A DNA stretch of 64,000 nt from Azadirachta indica (Eukaryota > Streptophyta > Magnoliopsida > Sapindales > Meliaceae), in NCBI GenBank assembly GCA_022749755.1, contig CM040448.1, positions 9,918,481 through 9,982,480 on the forward strand, given 5' to 3'. Both the position numbers and the translations under genes were made by a program. Below the pieces are notes generated by a model. The model saw only the letters and a list, made by a program, of their open reading frames with translations, was not told the origin of the DNA and made no database searches. The stretch's first letter is position 1; every line of letters begins with the position of its first letter. Positions 49,207-62,059 of the stretch are shown one piece after another.

Positions 49207-51156
49207 GGCTGCAACAACAACACATTCTATGCAGTCAAGATAGATATTTAAGTGACAAATAATTCATGTATGATGGGTTGTGTTTAAGAGACAGACAACA
49301 GAGACAGAGGAACGAGTCTCGTAGTGTTGACCGAACAGTCATAACGCTGTTTAAAATGCTTCTCCCGCAAAGCCAACCGAGCTCCTTGAATTGACTACTA
49401 TACCCTCTTGCTCTCAAGGTTGTGACGTTTCTCCTCGGTCATTTTGGTGTAAACTGTAAACCAAACGAACCTATTTTTCTGGTCTTTTGCAATTACGGAA
49501 ACAGAAACTCCACAATAACAAAGTCTTCCTCCATAATACTTTGTAGAAGAAAAGTCGAAAGAAGATTTTCATATCCAGCAGAGTAACCATTGATTCTCAT
49601 AAAAGCGTTGGTTTGTAACTTAGTCATCTTCGGAAGTTCTAGATGAGGTCAACCTGGTAATTTGGTCGGACCAATTGCCGCGAAAACGCATGATCTGGGG
49701 CAGGAGCAATCATTGTCTTTCATATTTATGGTTTTTGGGAAAGGTAAGTGAGCTCCATTGGACCAATTCAATAATTAATCAGGGGCCAAGCGATCAAACA
49801 GAGTAACAGTGAAGTTGGGTGGGCTGGGTAACGTTACTGTGTTCCATGTTAGAGAGCAACAAAGGTCACCATCTTGCATAAGAAAACAACTTTCGTGCTT
49901 TGAAGGCTGGTGCACACGGCAAACAAACAGTTTTGACCGTTTATTCACAGATGAGATCAATCATTCAAACCTAACGTATGGTACACGAGTAAATGTAGAA
50001 GAGTTTCCCAACGCCAATTCCTTTCTGCTTCTCTGTTATTTGAAGCTTCTACACTGACACTCTAACACTACTACTTGTTCAGTCAATTTTTCTTCGATAA
50101 AAATGCCAGCCCAGCTAAGAAACAAGAAAAGAGAGAGAAATAAATAAACATACACCATTGTTTTGTACTGCATTTAACACGGAAGGACGGGAATTCTTAC
50201 TTGGGAAGAGTTGTTTTTACGCCAGTAACTGAATACAATTTAATTGATTATATTTCAAAATTGTATAATATAAGTTTCGACTACCAAAATGAAAAAGAAA
50301 TACTCTCAGAGTTTGCTGCCCTCGAAGTATAAACCACCTCATGTTTATCAAATGGAAAGACAGTCACCCTTATGACAGAAGGCAATTTGTAATTGGTTAA
50401 GTCCTGTGTTTTTAATAATACGTAATATATTTTTAGAAAATGTTTATATATTACAAATAAATAACAATATATTTTTTTTATATGCATACCATATTGTTAT
50501 TTTCATTTAAAAATTGAAGACAATTAATATACACAGTATGAAGATTATTTAGAAATTTTAATGAAAATAAATTAGTTTTATTTAAAAATAAAAAAAGGAA
50601 ACTATGGAACCAAACATAAAATAAGATTATTTTACGAGCCTACACACAAATATGAGTGAATTAACTTTATCTAAATTTCGACGTAGATAAAGAAATAAAT
50701 TTTTATCAGTTCATGCAATCTAATGATTGAAATATAGGACTTTTGATACTACTAATTTAGCAATCAATGAATAAATAATTTATGTCTAAATTTAAGGGAA
50801 TCTTGTTATATATAAAACCAAGTTTCTAATTTTGAAAATTTTTAGCATTCTCACATTTTCTAATTTTATAATTAAAACAAGCACAAATTCTCTAATACAT
50901 ATGCACAAAATGGAGATGCACTTTAATTATATGAAACAATAAACTAATTAATTAAATAAGGAGTTCTCATTATGTTTACCATGTATATGTGTATTCATTG
51001 ACTCAAAGATCTCGCATTAGAAGCAGATCAGAAGAGTCTGAGTTTCATCAATGGCATCTCCAATCAACTGGAATATTAATGTTTCAAGTCATCTTCTTCA
51101 ACATCTTTAAACAAACCTCTATCAATTCTTCCCCTTGTATTTTGCTGGAATAAACC
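49207..51156. other. Intergenic region upstream of the lectin kinase
   Basis: 49207-50100 is moderately GC-rich and should hold the kinase promoter. 50200-51100 is AT-rich and includes the 3' flank of the AIL gene. No gene or repeat recognised. Confidence 0.45.
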
Positions 51157-54019
51157 CTATTTGCTGCTTCCATTGGAGTTCCTTTCTGATTCTCCCTTAA
51201 GAATCTTACTACTCAAGAATTCTTCGCCATAGGTACACTTTGGATTTTCCCACAAGTCAATTCCGGAGATTGTATCAGTACTCAAGCCACCACGGAGGCT
51301 AGGATTTGATTGAAAATCGAGGTTTTGATGTGGGTTCTGGTGCTTATTACTGTCGTTCAAATAAAAAAGAAACTGTTCGTTGTGGGGGCTTAGCTGTTGC
51401 AGAAAGTTTTCCTGTAAGAAATCGAAGACAAGATCCTGATCTGTATCTTTCTCTCCTATAAAATCCTCAAAAATCCCATCACTTGAAACTCCTTCCATAA
51501 TCTGACCACTTAAATCTTTATCAATCTGTAAAGCGCATCCATCTTCTGTAGAGATAGTCTGGAAGCCATTTTGGTGGGCTTGAAGAAGGGAAGAGCTAGG
51601 GGTTTCATAGGCTTTTATAAGAGAGTGGCTTGGGAATTCATGGAGAACGTGCTTGTTGTATTTCTGATTCTCTCGGGCTGCTAGGTCTTGAGAATGTTCA
51701 AGCAAATGTGCATCAGCAGAAGGGTTAGGGTTTTTGTGGACATGTCCGGTAACGGAATTAGGGTTATGCTCAACCCCATCACTGTTTACTTGAAGATGCA
51801 AGATTGGAAGTTTCCCAGTTTTCCTTTTCTTCACAAGAACGTCATTCACCGAATTCTCCTTTAAAAACTTGGAAGCACCCTTCCCAATTGGTAGCTTTGA
51901 ACTCTGAAGAATGCTTTTGACATCATACTCTCTTATATTGAAATTGGTAATGGCTTCCAAGCCTTTCACCCTTATGGCTGCTACATCATATGCTTTAGCA
52001 GCTTCCTCTTCGCTGTCTGATATATTTGTTCAAACATAAACAAATAATTAGGCATATATCCTGTTTGATCTGAACAAATGAATTTAAAAGTCTGATCACA
52101 GGAGACTTACCAAATGTTCCCAGGTAAATTCCTTTGGTGTCTTTACTTTTTCCTAGCCTTGCTTGCCACTTGTTATAGGCTGGGTTTCTGCTCACATGCC
52201 TTAACTAAAAATTAGTGAAAGGAATAGAATAGAGAAAGAGAGTAAGAGAGAACAAAAGACATGGATTCGAACTTCCCAAAATACCTAGAGACTCCACGGT
52301 AAATGGAAACGCCCTTTGAGAAGCCTTTGCTTTTCCTGCAATCATTTGTCAAAGTCATAACTAATTAACAGAGAACAATCTACAATATTTTAGCACAATA
52401 ATAAACTTGGTAATTAATTACCGTCGAAGGGTGAGCAAATATTCTTTCTTGGTCATATTTTTCATCTCCTCCAAATCTTTCTCATACTCACTCAACTACA
52501 AGAAACGTACCATCAATAATATTCAGAAAAATTTATTACTAACCAAATTATATATGCATGAAAGGTGTAGCTAAAATGTGTGTATAGGATTGGATGATTT
52601 TAAATCCATGCTTACAGGAAAGTTTATTTGAGCAGATACACCCCAGAGTTTAAGAGCAGCTAAATCATAAGCTCTAGCTGCCGTCTCTTCGTTGGCAAAT
52701 CCACCTGCAAAATTGAAACCAAAATTAAACACAAAACCGTATAACCTTTTTTGTGTAGAAATAAATATTTTGCACGATGCTCGGAAATGTGTCCTATATA
52801 TACGATTCCAGCTTTAGGCATTGAACAACACGGTGATATATGAAAGAGTACAGACTAGTAAAAGTTATGCCAACAAAATTCACTCACCAACATAAACTGC
52901 AAGAGTGGGACGGAGGTGAAGGATCAACAAGACGGTATACAAAAAGAGTTAGTAGTTGATGAGATGATTAAGAAAAAAGAAAATTAATTACTAGAAATTA
53001 TTTTTAAGCACAGGCAAGAATTGCTTAATGGGATATATATATTTGCTGACCTGTTTTTGGTTTTGCTTGTGGATCACTGTTATCCCATAAGAATGTCTCA
53101 TAACGCTCAATATTACCCCTGAATTAATGACTTGATGATATTAGCTAGATAAGAAATTTATCAGAAAACATGCATTCATCCAATATATATACACACAGTT
53201 ATATCACAATTTTATTAGATTGGAGTGTATGTACCTCCAATGTAAGAAAGACTTTTTGGCAATCGAGAGTTCAAATTTATGAACTTCTGAAGATCTAAAA
53301 TTTTAATGAAGATTTGAATAAGAGGTAATACATACCTACTAACACCTCGATACTTTGAAGTTCGTTCCCAAAATATTTGTTCATGCCCTAGAGGTTGACC
53401 TGTATCTTTGCCATTTCCACCATTGTTGATCTCTCCATTTACAACATTAAGACTGCTTATTATTATGAGGATTTGTTAGTTAATGCAAACTCCACATGAA
53501 ATTACAGAAAAATCAGCTGAGAAGCTAGACAAAGACTTTGTACCTAGTTTCTTCAGGATGTTTCCTCTTGGTTGGTGGTTCTCTATTCTTCTCTTTGACA
53601 GTGATCATAGAACTCTTAATTTCTCCACTGATTTCACCGTTCACAGTGCTATCCCGTTGCTCCACTGATTGTATTGGCAAAATGGAATATGCAGTAGTTT
53701 CTGGAGAACTATAATATTGGACTTGGAGGGAACCCTGGGATTTCTGTGGAGTGGTTTCATGCTGTAAAGAATTCCCTGATAAAAAAACTTGGTGTAATTC
53801 AGAAAAGTTGATGGTAGAATTAATAATGCCTTCATGAGCCTCAGGGGAACAATGGGGAACTAATTGATTTTGGTTCTGATCATGATCAGTATGACTGATC
53901 GAGAACCCTAGATTTGAACTTTGGGACTGAGATGCATGATTAGCTGGTGATGTAGCAGCAGAGGACAACGTAGACTTGGGAGCAGAAAATTTTTCATCTG
54001 ACTTCTTCTTCACTTCCAT
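51157..54019 (-). CDS. AINTEGUMENTA-like double-AP2 transcription factor, divergent, 9 exons
   Basis: Minus-strand exons 54019-53544, 53452-53336, 53118-53051, 52896-52888, 52704-52616, 52495-52422, 52335-52285, 52199-52111 and 52016-51157 join in frame to 610 residues. AP2 repeat 1 spans about 193-253 and repeat 2 about 290-351, joined by a linker ([17 protein letters not shown]) typical of AIL/PLETHORA/BABY BOOM proteins. After repeat 2 comes YDVKSIL and LPIG as in that clade, and LGFSIS at 37-42 looks like a worn euANT2 (WLGFSLS) motif. It keeps the 9-nt micro-exon in repeat 1 known from AP2/AIL genes. Odd points: repeat 1 lacks the usual HRWTGR segment and is shortened, and repeat 2 has NPAYNK in place of HHQHGR. 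Known AILs are nuclear regulators of stem-cell and embryo identity. Whether this one still binds the usual DNA site is uncertain. Confidence 0.85.
52888..52896 (-). other. 9-nt micro-exon of the AIL gene
   Basis: TTTATGTTG flanked by TTGCAG upstream and GTGAG downstream. It is the only way to keep the frame between exons 3 and 5 and completes the Val-Tyr-Val-Gly core of AP2 repeat 1, matching the well-known VYLG micro-exon of AP2-family genes. Confidence 0.85.
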
Positions 54020-56057
54020 TTACACTTGAACATTGCGTTTATATCCAGATAAAAAGAGCATGTTTGTGAGACAAATTTTAATAAGAAAATAAGAAAGTAA
54101 GCAAATTAATTACACACAACAGTACATAAAATAGCTACAAGGAATAGGAAATTACAATGATTTACATAGCAACTACTAAACAGTTAATTATTTTATCTAA
54201 CTTCGTACATAATATGTTCCATCAATAACCATATATCAAAACTATGAACATTCATTCGAAAATTGTAAACACCACAAGCCAGAAATGAAAAAGGATGCTT
54301 TGGTTTGGATTGATTGGCAAAGGAGAAAAAATTCAAGCTAGTTTCATTTGTTTTCATCTGATCCTATTATATGTGGGAATGTATTTGCTGATCTATATGC
54401 AGATTTGAAAAGAAATGTTCATGAAAAAAATCTTTACCATTATTAGTACTTGAATTCGAGATGATTTGAGAATATTAAGTGTATCTCAAACTAAATTACA
54501 TTTATTGGGCGATGTTATGGAGTTATTTTAGTGATAAAAAATTACTAATTAAATGATGTATTCACTTATTAAATATCAAGTTATATATACTATTGCAAAC
54601 ATAATTTTGCATAATTTGTGCTAACATTAGGTATTTGACACTTAAGTAGTGAATGCAAAAATATTATTCATCTTCAATAGGTGCATATGAAAGTAATATG
54701 TAAAATGCTACCATCCACATACATATTATATGTTGTCCTTAACCTTTACTCTCTTGAATTTTTGATGTGTGATGCTTTTTAATTGGTTTCATTTGGGATT
54801 AAATGATGATTATAATATTGATTGGATTGAAAAATATGAAAATATATTGTTTATTTAAGTGATAAAAAAATTCTATTACTCTTACACACAAATAATTAAA
54901 TAAAAAGATGTTCTTCATATCTCTACTTAAAATGATCATAAAAAATATATATAGTAATATCAATCACGTTTAAAATATATGACACGTCATAATTAAAAGT
55001 TATAATACAAATGTCCTCTTGTGTATGCCTTAAAATACTAATTAACTGTAATTTAAATGCTCTAAAGGGGCGAAACATATTATTAAGTTGAATATATATA
55101 TATATATGAGAGCAATTTAGTTCTCAATTGCTATGGATTTCAAAGTAAATGATTTTTTTTTGGCATCTTCAAGATTTTTAAATTAGCCGATTCATCTTGC
55201 AATCAGCTAGCAAAAATTATTCTATGCTAAAATTGAATAAATTAAAGCTGTAAAAATAACATATCAAAAGCTACAATTAAATCTTACCGTTGATATGGAT
55301 AGAGATATTACTTCAAAATTATCGCAAGAAATCAATCAGTGACCCTTTAATTTTCCAATGCAGCTCCTTCTGAATCAATTCAGATTGAAATACTTGATCA
55401 GCCACCCACTGTTTTGATAATTTAATTAAGCGTAGATATTGAAATGATTCAACAGACTAATTGATCATTATGAAATCAGCAAGATTTTCAGTGGTAACAC
55501 CACTGATTAGTGTAGAAGAAAATGCCTCCCTAAATTGAAATTAAGTACCTCAGTAAGTAAGCTTAGACAAGGATCAAATCCTTAAAATCTGAAAATGAAA
55601 CAAGAAATTGTAAGAAAACAGAAAACAAAAAGAGAAAAAGAAGAAGGAATATTAAATTAAAAGGTAAATCATTTCATCGATATTGTTCAAACAGGCAAAA
55701 TCAATTAGATAAAAGAAACTCAATATAATTAGCAAATTAAACAGAAGAATAATTAATTAAATAAATAAATCATAAATAATTTTACTGCAGAAAATTGAAA
55801 CTTCTGCAACCGGCTGCTAATTAATCCTTCTGTAAATCTAAGAATAATTTCATTATGTAATATATTATATTAGAAAATATAAAGGGTGGTGTCCATATTT
55901 AGTTTTTTTGCATTGAATGCAGCAATTAATTCATTACAAAGAAAGGGACCCACCTGCACCTTGCATGTTCTCACCTTTGTAGTAATCTCAGTCAAACCTC
56001 TACGTGTAATTGTTGAAAGAATTAAACCATACACGTTGCTTCCTTCAACCTGCTGCA

Positions 56058-56090
<33 letters not shown>

Positions 56091-58220
56091 TATATATGTA
56101 TATAATTCGAGAAATGGGGTAAATTTTGTAGTTCAAATTTTTGCTTAATTACGGTTGAATGTAATTCAGGAAAAAAAAACGGTTTATTACTCTTAATATA
56201 TTGTTTTTTTTATTGAATTTTTGTTATAAAATTAACAAATATGTATAATAAGAATTTAATAGGGAAAGAATGATATATCGAAATTGGAAATTTAATTATG
56301 TACATGCCATAAATTGGGGGTCACAAAATAAGGATTTTTTTTTAATTTTTATGACTTTTTTCTTGGAAAACAAATCAACTGAAATTTGATAGAAATGTTT
56401 CATATGTGTGTTTATACCTTTAGTTATAAGCTGGCGACAATAAAATGATTATAGTAATTATTTAAGTGATTAATGCATGAAATAAGTATTGAGTTAAGTG
56501 ATTATTCTAAGTTTATTCCGAAGGTGAAAAATCAGGATTTTAACCCCTTTAAATGTATAAATTTTTTATTTTATTTGTCGTCAATTTATATAATATTATT
56601 CAAATTTTAAAATTTTAAAAATTTTCAAAAATTGTTTATAATTTTATTTATAGTTATTATTATATTTCAACTCTATTTTATGTAATGTTCATTTTTGTTG
56701 ATGAATTTAACATGTGGTTTTATTTTAACTATATTTATTATTTTTTTTTTTTATTATGTATAAAATATATTCTTTCATATATTTTTTAATCTCTATACAA
56801 ATTTATAATGTATTTTATATTTTTTACCTAATTCTTATTTATATTTATTTCATAATCTATAATTTTTATTATACGAGAAATAGTTATTTATAATTTTACT
56901 TATTTTTTTAAATAAAAAAATAACTAACTAGATGTATAAAATGATAAAAAAGATACATTATTATTCCTACAGTAGTCATAATGCTTAGAATTACAAATCG
57001 TGATTATATTTAAGCATCAAAAGTGAAATATTTATAACGTTGTAAATTTTCTCACTAACATCACATTAAATAAGATCACTCATGTGCTTATAGTACAATA
57101 AAATATCTAATAAAAACTTATTAGCTACTCTTATAAAAATAAAAAGAATATTGAGACTGTTTTATTAATAACATTTATCTAATTCATGTTGATATTTATT
57201 TATTACAAATATTAATATCAATTAAATTTTACTTATTGCACATTTTATATATATTTTTTATAACTTTTTTGTTATCATATATTTCGTATTTTGTATATTA
57301 CTATCATAATGATTAATATGAATTATTCTCTAAAAGGATATGGATTTCAAAAAGAGTTATTTCCTTTGAAAATGAGAGTTGGGTATGTATGTTGTGGTGA
57401 AAATTTTACCTGACTTGACCATATTTTTGTAGAGAGGTAGCAGGAACTCACCTATAACCTGAACTTTTTCATACCCGATCCAAGTTGACTCTATTCTTTT
57501 AAAGAGGTTAAAGAGGTAACAAGAGCTCATGTCAACCTAATCACAATTTCACTAAAAGAAAAGAATAAAATAAAGCTACATGGCAGCATAAAAATAATTA
57601 ACCCTTACAAGAACTATGTTATAATGGCTAACAAAATCCTAAATAAGCGAGCACTATCAAACTTCACTCTTCATGAAGCCTGAGGTATGAATAAATACGA
57701 GTTTTCAATAAACGAAAGGTATGCCAAAAAATGAAAAAAGAAATACTATCCATATTCTCATTTTGTAATATGCGTGCAAAATTATCCTTACAAAAAAACT
57801 CTAAAATTGAATCTAACTTAAGTATTAGAGGGTTTTCATTAGAAAACTGACACCTCGATCTTTCTTTCTTTTTGCAAATATGTCAAATGAGAAGGGAGCT
57901 TATGTGTTGGATACCAATGGTCAAAAGTTGATATCAACATATGCTTATCTAACATATAAAGCAACTACACATATTATTCTTCAAGATAAAAATTATTTCT
58001 TAAAATTAATAACAATTAAAGTTAAGATAAATACCATATCAATTCTTGCTGACTTGATTGAAGGCTCTAGAAGAGCCCTAATCTTTTTAATATGTAGAAC
58101 TGGATTATATATTCATATATAATGCCTTGTATTTCAGCAGATCCAACAAAAATTTGTTTACTTTTAAAGATATTTGCTGAAATTTATATATATTGAGATT
58201 TTAAATGAAAATAATATAAA
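54020..58220. other. AT-rich intergenic region upstream of the AIL gene
   Basis: The promoter of the AIL gene should lie at its left end. A CATA/TA microsatellite lies at 56060-56098 and another TA run at about 55090-55106. Open frames are short and have no protein character. Confidence 0.5.
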
Positions 58221-58224
58221 ATAT

Positions 58225-58712
58225 CTTTACATTATGCTTTGGACACACAGCTCATCAAGGTTTTTTATTTTATATTTTCCAATTCAAAACATGTCTATTA
58301 AGGGTTGGAGCCTGCTAACTTATATAGCCAACATCTCTACCACTATCTCTCTTATGCTATACCGATGTGGAATTTGCTTAGGATGTTATATACACCCCAC
58401 GCTGTTATATACACCCCATACTGAGGTTTGTCCGACTATAGCTTAAAAGGATTGATGTAGGATTTGTGTAGAGTGTTATATACATCCCACGCTGAGGTTT
58501 GCCTCACCATTATTTAAAAAAATATACGGAGTGATTCTGATACCAATTATAACAGTTCAACCTACTAGAGATATTGTCCGTTTTAGGCACATAGCACGTT
58601 ATAATTTTAATTTCAGATTTTTCAACGCAAAACACGTATTGAAGCCTACTAACTTATATACCCAACTTCTCTTCTATACTTTGTTGATGTGAAATTTGTT
58701 CAGGGTGTCACA
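58225..58712 (-). mobile_element. TRIM-like miniature LTR retroelement (decayed)
   Basis: Two similar repeats of about 165 bp: the right one at 58548-58712, and a degraded left one at about 58225-58390. They share AACTTATATA(C/G)CCAAC, TTG/GGTTGGAGCCTGCTAAC-type and GATGTGGAATTTG-type words. Next to the right repeat, TTCTGATACCA (58535-58545) reads on the minus strand as a tRNA-Met primer binding site, so the element points left. The internal 160 bp carry two or three copies of a GTTATATACAYCCCA(C)GCTGAGG word and have no coding capacity. The layout matches terminal-repeat retrotransposons in miniature. It lacks any 5S-like promoter I could see, so it is not clearly Cassandra. Confidence 0.6.
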
Positions 58713-60342
58713 GTCGTTTAGATTATATTATACAATTACAAATACAATTGAAAGCTACGCCAATAATTAACCAAAAGTTTATTGATCTAAAAATGTTTAT
58801 ATTATGATTTGATCATATTAGCCACATAGTAAACAAAGATGCATAGAATTATTAAAAATTCTCATTATTACTTATTAAAGAAGTAAAATGTTCAAATTTT
58901 AGAAAGTTTACTAAGAAAACATATACTAAAAATTAGTTTTAAATGTAAATAGATAAACTATTAAGTTAACTCAATAAAATTCTGATTCAATAATCATCAT
59001 AACGTGATAATCACAATATTAAATTAATCACCCAACTAATAATTATATGACAAAAAAAAAATTAGTGTTGTAAAATAGAAGCACTAAATCGAAGTGGACC
59101 GATGTAAACTCACCTACAAAATAATTCAAGAATGTTACTAGAAACTCCATTTTTCTTCTTCTTTTTCTCTTCCTCTTTTTGCTTTTTTTTTTTCTTGTGT
59201 TTATTTGTCCCATGACGCAAAGATTAAGAGTAAAACCTTAGAGTCAACGCATGTAAAATATCATTCAAGTCACTTAGCCTTTTCTTTTATACTTTTTTCT
59301 CGTAATAAAATATGTAATAGTTAAAATCTTCTTTTAAAAATTTAAATAATCTCTTCTAAAAATATTTATCTAACGTATAAATTCTCAATATTATAAATAT
59401 TTCACAATATATATATATATCTAAATGCATATTTCTATTTAGATTAGAATTCGAATATTACAATTATCGTCTTGTCTTAAGAGAAATTTTATCTTTAAAA
59501 TTTGATGTATCTTATCAATCAAGTAAGAACAAATTAACTAATATATCTTACATTATTTTTTGCATTTTCGTGAAAATCTAATCTTCATTCTCATTCATAT
59601 CTCTTAACTTTTATATTTTAATATTTCATTGTGTTCTTTGAGAGGAGAAAACCCCATAGAGAATGAAACTAATTCCTTTTCTAACTTAGACAACGTAGTC
59701 CACTCAGACAAACAGTTTTTGATGAGTTGAAAGATTGACAAGTTTCGGTTTGATCCAATTTTCAAATTAAAAAAAAAAAAAAGAAAATCGAACCAAAAGA
59801 TGTTTGGTTAATTTTGATTCAAAATCAGGATAAATTGAATTCTTACAGATCAAATCAAATTGAACCAAACTTCATCTGTTGGCTTCAATTTAACTAAGTT
59901 TTTGGTCCACAATTTACTTTGAATTTATTTGAATCTAATTTTGATTATGTAATTTTTATTTTTATTTTGAAAAAAAAGTAATGGACTTTGAATTTCACTG
60001 TTACGGATAAAAAATATATATCGTATACTATTAAAAAATTTTAATTTTATAATAATTTTTTATTTTTAATTTGATTTACAAACTTTCAATTTGATTTATA
60101 AACCAACTAAATCCAAATTATTAATTTTTATAGAAACTGAAATCGAATGCAACCTTAAGGTAACCAAATCGTTCTTAATTGAACCTATTGGTTCGGGTCA
60201 GTTTGCAACTTTTAACGCAACTGCAGGGGCAAGGTAAATCGTACTGGCCCAATATGAATAAACGTGTTTTATCAGACCATCCAAAAAATGTTAGGCCCAA
60301 CACAAGCCCAAATCTTGCATGTTTCATCATGCCTATAAAATA
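58713..60342. other. AT-rich intergenic region
   Basis: No gene seen. Around 59730-60210 several GGTTTGATC / GAACCAAA words in both orientations suggest remnants of a non-autonomous transposon, too decayed to define. Confidence 0.4.
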
Positions 60343-61297
60343 GGGTTTTAACATATACCTCCCCTGAGATTTAGCTTTTTAACACTTAGAGAGAAAATTT
60401 GGTTTAATGCACTACAAACTTCCACTTTCATCCATAATTATAAAAAAGACACATTTGTCCTTCATTTGCCATTTTCAAAATAAAGATAAAAATTTAAACT
60501 TGAAATATTTTTTAATTAAAATAATATGTTATTAAAAAATGAAAAAAAGGGAATACGAAAGAAATTATAGGTTAGAAATAGAGAGTCTTAACACATACGT
60601 ATAAAAATTTTTACTCCATTTATTTTTACTCCACCTATAAAAATTTTATTTATAAAAATTTTATTTTAAAAAAATTTAATTATAAAGTTATATCAAGTAA
60701 ATCCTTATTTCTTTTAATCGTAAAATAAAACATTTGAGGTTCAGATTACTAAAGACGGAGGATCATTTTCATTACTTATCCAATTTTTTATTTATAATTT
60801 AATTGTCCACTTTCTTTTTTCGAATTGATGAAATTATCTAAGTATAAATAATTCTTATTAAAATGACATAATACATTTATACACTCTCTAAAACTAATGT
60901 TCTTTGTGTTTATTTGGAGTGATAGAAAGACCTCACTTGTTCTGTGATTCTACTCTTTATTAGAATTTTACCATTATTTTTCACATTATTTTATACTCTA
61001 TATGAAATGATCAGTTTTAATTGTCATTTATTTATAGTTCTTTTCTAAACTTTAATTTTTGCTGAACTTATATTTCCTTTTCTTCTTTTTTCAATAATAT
61101 ATTATTTTAATTAAAAAAAATATTTCAAGCTTAAATTTTTCTCTTTATTTTGAAAATGGCAAATGAAGGGTAAATATGTCTTTTCTAAAATTATGGTTGG
61201 AAGTGAACATTTATAGGGGAGATATATGTAAATTAAGACAAATATTCTCTTTAAATGTTAAAAAGCTAAACTTTAGGGGAGGTATGTGTTAAAACCC
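60343..61297. mobile_element. Non-autonomous long-TIR element, Mutator-like, 955 bp
   Basis: Inverted repeats of about 220-240 bp. The left starts GGGTTTTAACATATACCTCC and the right, reversed, GGGTTTTAACACATACCTCC; both then share CTTCATTTGCCATTTTCAAA and a TTGAAATATTTTTT stretch. Both ends are flanked by an identical CCTATAAAATA (60332-60342 and 61298-61308), giving an 11-bp or slightly shorter direct duplication. The interior (about 60560-61050) is AT-rich with no transposase. Long TIRs with 9-11-bp duplications are the hallmark of Mutator-like elements. Confidence 0.78.
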
Positions 61298-61308
61298 CCT
61301 ATAAAATA

Positions 61309-62059
61309 TATATTTCGTGCCGGCCAATTCAATTTACTTAATATTTTAAGTTTTAAATAAACTTAAATATTAACTATTAAATTAATAAAGTTACAAAATA
61401 GTTCTGCTTTTAAAATTATTTAAAAATACAATAATTATAAATATATACTAAACCTAATCATATTTTTTCTCATGAATTTTTATCTACACTTCGGGAAAAG
61501 TAATAAAAAATGTTGTTGAACACGGTAAGGTAAGAGCACAAGCTTGGGATAGCATTGAATCGAAAGATAGAGCACGACATGGGTAATTAATTAATTAATT
61601 AATTACTGTGTTACGTACCCATAATAATGGCGGTGCTGCTTTCTGAGAATTAACTAGGCCTGCTTTTGTTGTCTGTTGCCCGGACAAGACTTAGTAAATA
61701 CTACAGGGCAGCCTGGAATTCATCGATTTTACAAGCCTCTCATCTCTTTTTCTACCCATTCCATAATTAAATAAATAAATGCATTACTACATATGTAATT
61801 ATGTTTTGCAAATCATAATTTGTTGTGCTTTTCCTTGAAGGTGGAAAAGCAATTTCTGCTTCCGTAAAACAGGTAGTAAGACACTGTAATTTTCTTGCAT
61901 TACTATTGATCAAAATCCCAAAACAATTCTGGCGAAGAACAGAGAAAGCCACCCCTAGTATAATTCTTCTTCTTCTTCTTCAAAATCAGAGATGTGAAAT
62001 CAAGTTGGATTCATTTACATACAAGACAAACAAAAAATTGGTGGTATTTCCTTCATTTT
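61309..62059. other. Intergenic region downstream of the LRR kinase
   Basis: Includes a TTAA/AATT tetranucleotide run at about 61585-61604. The right part is probably the 3' UTR of the LRR kinase. Nothing else recognised. Confidence 0.4.

Noticed and set aside
57880..58122. 80-codon plus-strand frame
   Set aside because: Low-complexity AT-rich composition without any family resemblance.
59730..60210. Possible foldback transposon from GGTTTGATC/GAACCAAA words
   Set aside because: Arms too diverged and no ends or target duplication could be set; mentioned only as part of the intergenic description.
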